Shown: in pieces, positions 11,751 through 23,720 of the stretch
Numbering within the stretch: position 1 is the stretch's first letter
Layout of the letters: every line of letters starts with the position of its first letter
Origin: Marchantia polymorpha subsp. ruderalis
Lineage: Eukaryota > Streptophyta > Marchantiopsida > Marchantiales > Marchantiaceae
Assembly: GCA_037833965.1 (NCBI GenBank)
Contig: AP031357.1
Location: 454,001-518,000, forward strand
Reading direction: 5' to 3'
DNA length: 64,000 nt
Notes under the pieces: generated by a model
Seen by the model: only the letters and a program-made list of their open reading frames with translations
Told to the model about the DNA's origin: nothing
The model's database searches: none
Position numbers and translations under genes: made by a program

Positions 11751-14480
11751 CAGGGCCTCTTTTGTGTTCCCTTCCGGTGGCCGACTTGACTTAACGAACA
11801 CACCAAGCCTCAAACTCCGGGGCATATCCGAGAAGGAATGAGTTTCGATTCATGGGCATTAGCGGACTCATTCACTAACAAACTCATTGACAGATTGATT
11901 GATTCATGGATTCCACAATCGCGGCAATAAGTTAACGTTTCTTTTCATTCTTTTTCATTTCTTTTCATTTTCTTCACTCTCGTTTCTTTGCTTCCTTTTC
12001 TCGAAGCCGGTGATTCGGACTGTTCGGTTTCGTTGATGTGTCACTCCAGCTGGATGTCACATACGTGTCTTACATGGCATGGCTATATTCCTTTCTTTGC
12101 CTGTCTGCCTGCTTCTGCATCCTGCCCGCCTGAATCTAAACAGAGTGTCATCTCATGTTCGCCCAGCACCCGGACATCGCCAATGCTCTCCGTCCCCGAC
12201 CTCTCTCGAGCTCTGGTGCGTCCTCAGCCTTGGGACTGTAGAAAAGCATGTTCCCACCAGAATCTTATATGCAAGAGCTCATCATTGATTCGGCGAACTT
12301 GGAGCAAATCTGATTTTGCTTATTCGAAACATCATGACCATAAGAGGTTCTGGTAAGAATAACCCTTCGCCGATTTCCACTCTATTTGGAAGGGAACTAT
12401 TTACATTTAAAGGGCGTGAAAAAGTCTGAAAGTTCCCAGATATCTATCGTTGTTACACGATCTCGACATGGCTTGACTTGTTCGCGATTGTGTAGAATCC
12501 TATCCATTTAATAATACTTCACCTCACAGTAATCTTTGCGTTAGGAAATTTCCCAGCCAGATTCGCTCAAGGGTAATCTTCCACTGATTATCTTAGAATT
12601 AGCTTCGCTTGCATTTCAAATATTCTAGGACATCGCTCGTGGTAAGTAATTGCATGGCACTCAGTGCATGGGCAAATTCGTTTTCAGCTTATGACTGCAA
12701 CAAATTCGGAGTTCATCCAGCTCGGTATTTACAAGCTCGTGGGCACAAGCACATGTTGCGCTGCAGGAGTTCCTGCAGTTTTACCTCTCCTTCCACATTG
12801 CACACCGCTGGTACTTTACCCTCCGCTGCCTAAACTTTCCTTCCATCCATGTCCGTCCATCCGTTCTACAGAGGAGCAGTCTCATGTCGCGACTCGCCAC
12901 TGGTCGACTTACGACCCCCGTCGCTAGACCAGGGAGGCCCTCGCTGGTCAGTTCCTAGGACGCCCTCCGAGGTCTTTACGTTATCCCACTGCAGCCTCCT
13001 CGCGGCATCTCTCTAGAGGAGCATATGTCCGTATCTGGGACCACAATGCGATCCGTCGCTAGTATAGGTCGCCAAATTACTGTACAGTACTTGACGTTCA
13101 GAGTTCTTATAAATCCATCCGTCTGCCAAGATCAATTGGCCTCTGCCTGGCTGTCGGTCAGGGAGACGCCATTTCCCGAGGAAACGAATAATGGACGCAG
13201 TCCTTCGCACTTTGACGTTAGAGGCCTTACTCACCTCACGCTCATTTCGCTCAATTCGCTCCGTCTCCTTCGTAGTGCCAACTGTCAACCTGAAAATTGA
13301 AGCTGCAGGATTATGCGTACTTTATGCCATGTCGGTTTCCTAAGCTCCTGCTAATAAGCGTCGCTACTGTACATATCGTCGACGTTATCAACGTGCGTTT
13401 AGTGGACTGGAAGGAAGTGGAAAGACGGACGGAGTGACCCCGCGGACTTGACGGATGTGGGACGCTCCTTCCCTAGAAGCCCTACAAGTAGGGCTTCAGC
13501 GCAGGTACGGACGGACTCAACGGAAGAACACTAGATCCTCGACGACAACCACGGATGTGGGTGTTGGATCCGTGACTCGGGCGGGAGACGTCACGTCAGC
13601 ACATGGATTGTCTGGGATGCAACGTGAAGGCAATGAATTAATAACGAGTCGATCCATATGTTAAATGTTGTCTGTCAAGTGTCCATCACTGCACAACTAC
13701 CCAGCACAACGAAGTTGATGATGATCCTTCCTTCCACCTCCTCGTCCTCGAAAGAGGACGAGGCCAAAAAATTGGCCAATTGGAAATCCTCCTCCATCCA
13801 CACCGATTCTGCTTCTGTGTCAGTGACGATCCAAGTCAACAACAGCAGTCTGTCTGTCAGTGGTATTCATTCATACAAAGCACACTATCATAAAATGATT
13901 TTATGCTGATAAGGATTCATCCTCATTCACTCCGGCTCCAATGCAATCAAGCTGAAACTCGAAACCCTTCTCCCTTTTCTCGTGGATGTCCCTGAGACTT
14001 CCAAGCAAAATTAGTCCTAGCATCCTCGGTCAAATGTGTCGTCCTTCTCTGCACAACTGCCACTCGAGACGAAGAAGACGTTTGGTCCATTCGACCCACC
14101 CAACCCGAGCCAACCTTTACTTCCATGTGAGTGGTCTACAGGGTCAACAACATCAGTCATACATTCAACCATACCAAACGTCACAGAACATAAGGCATCT
14201 CCTTGCAATATTAAAATTTAAAACATACAAACATTTTCCGTGGACTGTAATCATAAAAATGGGGCCAAATGTATAACCAAAAAAGGTTGGGAAGACCTCA
14301 TCATGCCGCACAAGGATGATGTCTTAAAATTTTCAAACATACAAACACTCCTGCAAACCAGCAAATTGAATTTTTTCTTGAAAACTTTGCCGAAAGATTC
14401 ATACTTTCTTTATATCATCTGCTTACTTCCCCATTTTTTTCGACTGCCCTTGCCTCTCCTCATCGAGGTCTACGTTCATT
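11751..14480. other. Spacer with short hairpins, no recognised gene
   Basis: The composition is near 45-50 percent GC with short open frames on both strands, none recognisable. Two compact perfect hairpins lie here: 10-bp arms at 13476-13485 and 13488-13497, and 10-bp arms at 13740-13749 and 13754-13763 closed by a GAAA loop. A palindromic TTGGCCAA follows near 13771. No repeated gene family or transposon end was recognised. Confidence 0.4.
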
Positions 14481-16330
14481 ATTTTTTCAAGTAGCATCCA
14501 TGTGTAGGATTAAGGTCAAAATGTATTGGAGTGATCTAATGAAAAAGAGTGAATTGTATGATCCAGAATAAAATTTTATTTCTTTTTTTCCAACAAGACA
14601 TGTATAGAAAAAGAAGAAAGTAAAAAATTGATGAGAATAATCTTCGTCTTTTATATGCAGTTTAATTACATTTGATCCCTATACTTACCTTGATTTTGGA
14701 ATGTTTCAATTTATGATTATTTAAAAATTCATGGTTAGGAAATTAATTATAATTCTTTTTAGGTATTTAGAATAGCTAAACCTTGCATTTTAAAAAAATT
14801 TAATCAAAATATTTTTATTTATATACTTATATTGTAAAAAAATTCTATAATCACATAGTAATTTAAGAATTGCAAAGAACTAAACTTGACAAAGATATAA
14901 TCTGAGCTCTGAAGATTAATACACACAAAAAGCTTTGAATGATAGTCTCAAAACTAGTCTTCACTGTTGCTCAAACTAAATAGAGTTATAAAGTTTTAAT
15001 ATTATTTATCATGTTTCCTACTCTTCCAGTATGGCAATTTTTAAATTATATTTCACAACATTAAATTCAACATCAACACTGAAGACTTTTAAATGTTTAT
15101 TTTTATGATCGTGTATAATTCATTCAATCATTTTTCACTGGTGTAATAATACGATAAAACATTGCATTTTGCAATTGATACGGCGTCAATTATTTTTAAT
15201 GATATAATTTTATATCTTTTAATGCAAATTTATTAATTTAAATTTTTTTAAATCTTAGATCTAATTTAATATATTTTTAATTTTCAAATTAAATATAATC
15301 AAATATTCTTGAAAGTGAAAGTTGTGATGGAATATCACAATTTGACTAACCATAAGCAATTAACCATTCTCAATAGCAATTGATCTATATCTCAATATTA
15401 TAATTTTTTATTTCACAAAAACTAAGTATCATATGAAATCCATCATTTTATTAGATTAATTTGATAAAATTAATTTAATAAAACCAATAGAAATATTAAT
15501 TAAATTTCTAAAGATAAAAAAAAATCGTAAACCAAGATTACATAAATTTTTTAATGAAATTGAGATTATGAAAATAAGAATGAAGGAATCGATCTAGCTT
15601 ATACTCAGAATGTCTCTAATGATATTATACCATAAATAAGTGGATGTAAAGGACATAAAGAGTAAAGAAAATTCTTACTATGACTATTCACAGACTAAGA
15701 GGTTGGATAGGATGATTTTGATATAATTAATTCAAAGTGTAACAATCAATTTTTTGTATTTATCAATGTCGACTACAATGTAGATATCATTATGGTGAAA
15801 GTAAATATTCATATATCTAATAAAATCACTTAAAATTTTAGAAAATCCATTGGACACAATAAATTTTCATACAGAATGACTCAAAATACATAAGTCTGTA
15901 ATCATTTTGTAATCACTTGATCTGTATTTTATGAGCCATCGGAAGGAATGAACTATCAGAAATAACCTGTGGAATCATGCATTAATTTTGAGTAGTCATG
16001 CAGTTATAGAGAAAGTAGAGAGAAAAATCATGATATTGTATTCATCACAAATCTTTCTCCAAATGCAAAACCACAATCCTGTGATATCCCATATAACATA
16101 AAATAAAATAAAATAACTTTCATGACTCATGATATCCTTTTCCAAATTCCATGATTTTTCAAGTAAGAACCGATAAATAAATAAATAAATTCTGAATACT
16201 CACTTTCTTAATTTAATGTCCACTGTTTTTTATCAATCCCAACCTATTTATACAATTGTAAGAAAGATCTACAGAATATCCCACTTAGATACAAAAGCAG
16301 ATATATTACAAGGGTCTCTTCGCTAAGGGG
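14480..16330. other. AT-rich, CpG-poor block
   Basis: The DNA turns abruptly to very high A+T with few CG dinucleotides and long A or T runs, and no frame exceeds a few dozen codons. This fits an old, heavily mutated transposable element or neutral spacer, but I could not place it in a family. Confidence 0.5.
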
Positions 16331-16569
16331 TTAGCGTAAGTTTCATGAATGTTTATTGCAGGAGTACAATTGTAGAGAGTACGAAGAAATATAATCTGAC
16401 CACTCTCATAAATACTTCCCTCCCGTTCCCACACCCTGGATTTACTTACATTCAATTGCAAATTCACAGCTTCGTATCAGGTCGCAACCAGTTATTAATT
16501 TGCAGGTGTGGTTTGCTTGCTGATCTGTTGCTTCTTTGCTACACAGAGTAGTAGGATCCAAAGACTGTT

Positions 16570-17028
16570 TTACGCTTCGACCCCCTTCCTCACATTCGAG
16601 GGAGTACGAAAGGATTCTTTCCAGTACTCACTGTCCCTTGCACTGCGCAGAGTGTTAGGAACAAGGCAAGCAGAGGGTAAAGTACAGCGCAGTAAAGTAA
16701 ATAGGAATTTCGTTACTGTACCATGGCGCGATCTGAATCTCATATCGACATATCTCGATTCTCGACTGCAGTGAGATCCAACAATTTCCAGGTTTGAGAG
16801 TGCTTCTTCCTTTTGCCACGTCAGCATTGCAATGGTGGATTCAGGTACGATGGAGGAAAAATAAAATACACGCCATCCGGGTCTAGACAGTAGATCTGCG
16901 ACTTCGGAACGGAGGACATGAGGCGGATTGAGATTTCTGACACTTTTGACCTGCTGCACCAGGTCATCCAAGACCGCAGCAATAAATAGTTCTACGTTGC
17001 CAACTTCCGCCCCGCCGCCGGTCTTCAC
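16570..17028 (-). other. 152-codon gene-like frame, unidentified
   Basis: This frame lies in an island of ordinary composition between two AT-rich blocks. Its first 85 or so codons look coding, with balanced residues and motifs such as VELFIAAVLDDLVQQV and LLSRPGWRVFYF. The sequence just upstream (minus strand) ends in a plausible acceptor, TTCGTTAG, before GTGAAGACC, so this may be an internal or last exon. No partner exon with a matching donor could be fixed. It could be an exon of an unrecognised gene or the remnant of one. Confidence 0.25.
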
Positions 17029-17449
17029 CTAACGAATGTAAGCCATTCACTGGCCCTGAACTCAACTGTTGTAGGTCAGCACGAAGGGAAAAAAATGTTA
17101 AAAGCTGAAGCTGCGACGAGCTGAAGTGGATTTGCTAGCTGGCCTTCTAGATGGCGAATTTGGCCACGATGGGCTGCATCCATGTCTGCGTGCCATGCCC
17201 ATTCCTTTTAACGCCTTGCCTATAATATTCTCGTAGACGATTCATCATTTCCGACAAACTCCATATGAAAAGAATGGTGGATTTCCACACGGGTAACACT
17301 CTCCAGATCGGACCGAAAGGAATAATGATCCATCTGATTCACACAACTAATAAACAGGATGTACCTCTAACTATCCACGGCAGACTTGAATTGTTTGACC
17401 ATCGTCCTTCCATTAGAACTAATTGAGAGAAAACTACTTTGTCACTTGG

Positions 17450-20400
17450 AGAACTCCCAAAAGTGTAACAAAAGTGTAACAGATAAAAATTCTTACTACA
17501 AAGAGCCAGGCACCAAAATGCATGATTATTTGAGATAAAGTATCTTAACTTAAAGTCAATTCAAGTATTTCCATTTTAATTTCAATTGTAGGAGCTGAAA
17601 CCACGTCGTGTCTCTTTATTTACAATTAAATTGTATATCTTCTGTTATCAGAAAGAATTCGGAGATACGTAGTCATTGAACAGGGTGAAAAATTCTCTAC
17701 TCCTGTGTGATATAGATTTCGTAAGTCAATCCGATGCTTTTCGTGGATGTCAAGAAATCTTAATATCCAATTTACTCTAGAAAATTTTCCTCTCGTGTGC
17801 TATGATGCTACTTCGTGATCAACGAGGTGTAATTTTTTTTGTGCCTAATTCAATGCAGGTTCTATTGCATGCTAATTGTAAAGTCATCCTGGACTGAAAA
17901 AAATTTGGCCAAAGCCTAAGATTCGACGAGACAGTAGGAAAAAAAATTAAGTTCAAGTGTAGCGCTAAAACTACCTATTACATATGTTTAGAGTCAGATA
18001 TGAAAGTTACTTGAGTAAAAAAAATAAATTAGACAAAAAAAGTTCTTGAATTTTGAGTAGTGATGCTCTAGATAAATTTATAGTCTAAGATTTTGGGATT
18101 ATTTTTTATTGTTATGATTTTTTTGAAATCGACCAATAATGACTATTTGCATTCAATTAGATTGTATACTTTCATCTTGAGAATTTCAATTAAATTTTAT
18201 ATTGATATGAATCAGATTATTTTCCAAAATAAAATATGTGTTTGTTGAATCAGATCTTTATGTTACAATAAAAGACTTGTGTTACATGGATTTTGATCAA
18301 TTAAAACTTTGATGTTGGATAAGTTATCAATTGATTAAGAAAATATCTTTGTTTAACATATGAAAAAATTAGATAGACAAAAAAGACAATGTTTAACTCT
18401 AATAAAAAGAACTGAATGTATATTTTTTGATTTATGATTCATGTGTATGTTAGATTGGGATGAATGAATAAGGCACAAAAGAATAAAAGTACAAAATTGC
18501 ATACAAGTGAAATGTGATGACAAGATTAGTGTTATATAGCATCATGTTTACTTTGCAATCAAGATTTTCAGTGATTCATATTGATTTTACATCAAAAAAT
18601 ACTTATAAAAGTCATTTTATCATAGGATTATTTACGTACGTAAACTCAAAATTTTGTATGCAATGAGAATAAAAACAAAATTTTAGTCAAAAACAACAAA
18701 ATTGATAATAAAAAATCACAAGAAGATTAAAAAAATAAATAATCTTAGTCTTGATTTTGAATTTTAAAATGAAAAAATCTGCTATAAGTTAAAAATTAAC
18801 ATATATTTATCATTCAATTAACAATTTATTGTCTTATGTATATAATTTAATTTCATTCTCATAAAATTACATTAGCTTCTTACTATCTATATGCAATCTT
18901 TGTGACAACAAGAATTTAAAGACACAAAAATTTATCTTAAAAAAACTCTATTTGTGTTGGCAAATGATGAATGATAAGAATTCATAATAAAAATTGAAAG
19001 TAAATATGTTTAATCAACTAAAGTTGTTGAATCAAAATTACTTCAATCACTTGGTTGTTGAATGTAATGATGCAAACAATAGAGTGTTTGACTTCACTAC
19101 AAGACATGATGAACTCTATTAGATCAAACAAGACTTCATTATTGGATACATAAAGTTAATTGATGTGATATATGTGATAGAGTTTTTTGGATGAATTGTT
19201 AAAAATAATATCAATCTTTTTTTACATATTTGCTATCTCAAAGTTAAAAGCACATGTTACAATCTCAATTGATTGTTTTTATCATTGTGTTAGAGTTGGA
19301 TGGGATTTGTTCATAATGTGATAAAAACATGTTAGAGACAAATTACTAAATTTTGGTTTTGTTAAATATGTATATCATCAAGCATAAGTGTTGTTTGCAA
19401 ATTTTTATTTGAATTTTTTGACGTACTAATTTATTTTGATGAATTAAGTAATTTAAGATTTCATTGAACTTCAGATGTTCATATCATAGAAAAATAATAT
19501 TATTGCACTATTTTATGATCTTTGAGTAAGAATATTCAAATCTTCAAAAAACAAACTTCCATCTACTAATTTTGTGTGAAAAAATTGTGCATGTATATTA
19601 TCATATGAAAGATTCTTTCAAACAATGTAAGAAAAGCAATGCATTGTATTTTTTAAAGTTGAAAATTCTTTAATAGAGATATAAGGAAATAAAAAATTTA
19701 ATTGAAAGAAATAAAAAATTTAGATTTTTTAATGTTTAAATATGTCAAATTAGATATAAAATAAAAGTATTTAAATTAAATAATGTTTATATTAAAAATA
19801 TAAATATACATCATGCTAAAATTGATGTTGTATAAATTGAAAAAAGAAGAAGTTTTATTTTGTTATTTATTCAGTAAAAATGGTTGAATAAATTAAACAT
19901 GATAGCAAAAAATATATAAAAAATCAACATCATAAAATACAAATGTCATGTACAATTCATATACGCTTAAAAAAAGCACGATTACATAATTATTTTAAAA
20001 TTTTAATAATAATTTTTGTTGATTTTTATAATTTTTTATTTTATTTTTTATGTAAAAAATGATACTGATTCAAAATTAATCATCATATTAAAAGATTTAA
20101 AAATATAAATAATGAAATTAATTTAATTTTCATCATTATATATATACTCATACTCAAAGTAAACCTCAAATCATAGTTATGAAAAAGTCTTGCAATCAAG
20201 AATTCATTCAAAAAACAACAAAAATGTATATCTATGATACCTTGATTCATTTGATTGTTTTCATTAAACTTAATCGAGATTAAAATTAATATAAATTTAT
20301 CACAGATATTAATAATACAACATTAATATATAACCAAATATTTCTAAAGATAAGTATTTATTTAAAAAAATGATTATTTTTTATTTATTTAACAGTTTTT

Positions 20401-21000
20401 TAATAAGAATTTTTTTAACAAATAGGCTTCAATAAAATCAATATTATATTTTTTTCACAAAAAATAGGAAAATTTAGTTGAATAATCATTCAAGATTCAA
20501 CAATTTGAAATATTACGATCATTTAATATATATTTTAGTTTTTAAAATTTACCATTATTATTTTCATGTTAAATATATATATCAGTACCAACTAAAGTTA
20601 TTCATATTCAATTGTAAAATAAAAAATTCAATTAAAATTGGATGTGAAAATAGAAAGAATAAATTTTATATTATGAATGAAAATATTATGCAGAAATGGA
20701 TGTTAAACATGCAAAATCTGAGTTCAATTGAAACAGTTCAAATTGATAAATGGGATCCACATAACGTGCATATGTTTTCTGAAGATCCTATTCTGTATCT
20801 TTCAGGAAGATTTTATATCATATGCATCATATGAAATATTTACTCCTTGAAAATTAATTTCAATAAATTGGAAAGAAAATTTACTTAAATTTCTGGAATT
20901 TTTTATCTAAAAAATGTACATGTATTTATCTGTATAGTCAATACTGGATTATGTATACCAAAAATTGGACAAATGAACATTAAAATGGTTTATTCCCAGA
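17450..21000. other. AT-rich, CpG-poor block
   Basis: About 3.5 kb of very high A+T with only a handful of CG dinucleotides and no frame longer than about 120 codons (20478-20834, low complexity and rich in Ile, Asn, Lys and Tyr). The pattern suits decayed repetitive DNA. One short frame near 19.3-19.5 kb faintly recalls a reverse transcriptase, but too weakly to assign. Confidence 0.5.
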
Positions 21001-22550
21001 TATGTTTTAGGTTGAAATGGTAATTTTATTATATTCTGCATTCCATCCTTATACTTGATCAAATTCGTATTTTGTTGCATTCAGTTGTTCAGAATGCATC
21101 ATCCAAGATTATTTATACCGAATATTTAAGATGCAAAATCACTAATTTTCTGTAGGAAGATCAAGATTTGGAGATTTGACCATTCTTTACTTCCATAACA
21201 AAATTTGATTGTAAAAGAAAATTAGACTACGAGATTTCCAACCTTGAGAAAATTGAGTTTAGTATGCATAAAGTTTATCCAAATCACGGTAGCCAATTTT
21301 TGAGAGTAACATATTGTCAAGGTATGACCAGGGACGTGTACATTGGACCCCCGTTTGTGACACATGCAAATAAGTTTTTCATGTCAAGTGACATGTATGT
21401 ACATATACTTCTTTATTACTTTATATGAAAACTAGAGAATATGATGTTGCGGATGACAGGACATACTACAAAAATCATGAAGATCTAGAGAAATGTTTGT
21501 CCGTCAGTTACATCACTCGTGTTATAAGCCGCAAATGTACCAAAAGTGGTTCACGGATCAACGTGGCACAACTTTAGATCAAAAGCAGTGAAAGAATTGG
21601 GTGCTAAAGCGGTCAAATTTCTTCTCTAGAAGATCGTTTCATGTACACATCGAGGACACATATATTCTATGTGTAATCAACAAGTCTGTCTAGAATCAAC
21701 CAGTGAATTTCATGAAAGAGAGAATGATACTTTAGAGAACGTAACAAACAAATTGAAAGAGATCATGTGTGGCGTTTGGGTGAGAGGAAAGGCAGCTAAT
21801 AAGTTACCGAACGACATTTTGTGATTCGAAGAAAACACGGCACAATCAGCAATGATTTCTTTCGTTTTCCTTTTTGTCTATTCATTATAAGAAAAAGGCA
21901 GTGGGCAGTTTTTCGTTTCGTGACAAATATTCCAGTATCCACTCTTTCCACGAGGCATAAGGTATATTACGAGCTTCCGAATGTGGAATGTTTGGGCAAA
22001 TTTGGATTTGTTGGGTCCTACCTTATACTCATATTTCAGTTACAATACCCATTGATTACTGTATGGTCCAAGACACTAGGCCATGTGAAACTTCTCCTAT
22101 GATCAAGCATATTGGCAACCTCTCAAAGAAAAACAACGACACACGGACATTCAAAAGGAGGCTCCAAAGCAACAGCATCTGCATGTTCGTGACTACTTCT
22201 ATACCGACTTTGGCATTCGTAAAGAGCAACAATGCTGATTCGACACTTCGAGAATGACTTTGTGGTTTGACCTTGATAGCAGCTTATGATGAAGTTCAGG
22301 AACCAGGCTCAAGCATAAAAGTGCTTCTTGAAACTTCCACATGTTGGCTGCAGTGAAATACTTCTCAAAAACTGAGAACGGTTTTTGTCTGTGCCTTTGC
22401 CAGATTGTGAGTTTTGTAATAATACACGTCGTGTGCCATCTTTGATAAAATAAACTAAAGGAGTATTCCCCTAGCTTTGAAACTAAATGGAGACATGGAC
22501 ACCACCTCTAATACTTATGTATGTAAGTGAGCGAAAGCTGAACCTAAATA
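21000..22550. other. Island of moderate GC, possible gene relic
   Basis: Composition is closer to that of the genic parts of the window, and short frames are scattered on the plus strand (for example 21821-22102 and 21988-22257). None is recognisable and none has convincing splice partners. A decayed gene copy or spacer are both possible. Confidence 0.3.
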
Positions 22551-23720
22551 ACATAAATAGCGGTTTACAGTTTTTTAAGAACAAAATGTTAAATATTGCT
22601 TTATAGATAGCATCAAAATATATCTTTCTCGCTTAGTTTACAACTTTTCTAGCGATATATTTTAAATCATCGATAGAGATTATTTTGCTATTTCAAGTAA
22701 ATGATCACAGTATGATGACAAATATAATTCATATTTGATTTGATTTCATATTTGATGAAATATTTTAATGTCATGAAAGTTTTAATTCTTATCTCTTGTG
22801 CATATATATATAGAGACTTTAATTTATATGTCATATTACTAGAGTTAGATGATTTTCATTCATATTCTGTATATGTAATTTAAAAAAACTATAAAATTTA
22901 ATATTTTCAATAAACAAAATGTAAGAAGTACAAGATCTTTTATCTCTTCAAGATATAAAGTCATATATATATACTCTGGATTGAATTTCAAAATCACACA
23001 TACAAAAACTTCTTGATGTTTTAAAATATTTAATTCACAAATATTTCAAAATTTGTCAAAAATTAATCTTATACTTTTTACATTAATTCAAATATTAGAA
23101 TATTTTTATTTATGATTTTTTTTATGGAATTTTCATAAAATTTATTTATATTTTTAGATAATGACACAAAAATTAACATCAATGAAAACATCATCAATTA
23201 CTCGGTAAATTGTTATATTTTTTTATAATTTGAACATCAAATTAAGAGTTTCATAAATTTAGTTTGCAAAAGTCAATCTATTTTTAGATGTCATATTTTC
23301 CTACTTTTATTTGATAATTTATAATTATCAAGATTTATTATTTAATGTATGTACAATCATAATTACAATCATATAAATATTTTTGACTATTTTTCAGATT
23401 TTTTAAGATGTACTCTGACAAATTCCCAATTGTGATGTTATTAAAGTTTATATCTATGATCCATCATACATTTGCTACTTTCTTTATTTATTTCATCCAT
23501 TTAAATTATAAATTTAATATTTTAGAATTTTTTCTGAAATTACATGCATGAAAGGTAATTAATTTATTTCAAAATTTTTAAACATGGTTAGATTTGTGAA
23601 AATATTAGAGCTAATTATTTAATATTAGAAAATGAATATAAAATGAATATATGTACAAAATTTTTTCCAAAACATCATCTTTCACTTATCTTTGACAGTT
23701 TATTTATATAGTGAAGAAAA
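22550..23720. other. AT-rich block
   Basis: This is another very AT-rich, CpG-poor stretch without open frames, similar in texture to 14480-16330 and 17450-21000. No ends, repeats or coding motifs were seen. Confidence 0.5.

Noticed and set aside
19300-19700. Faint reverse-transcriptase resemblance in AT-rich DNA
   Set aside because: Only a loose pattern in low-complexity sequence; below the level needed for a call.
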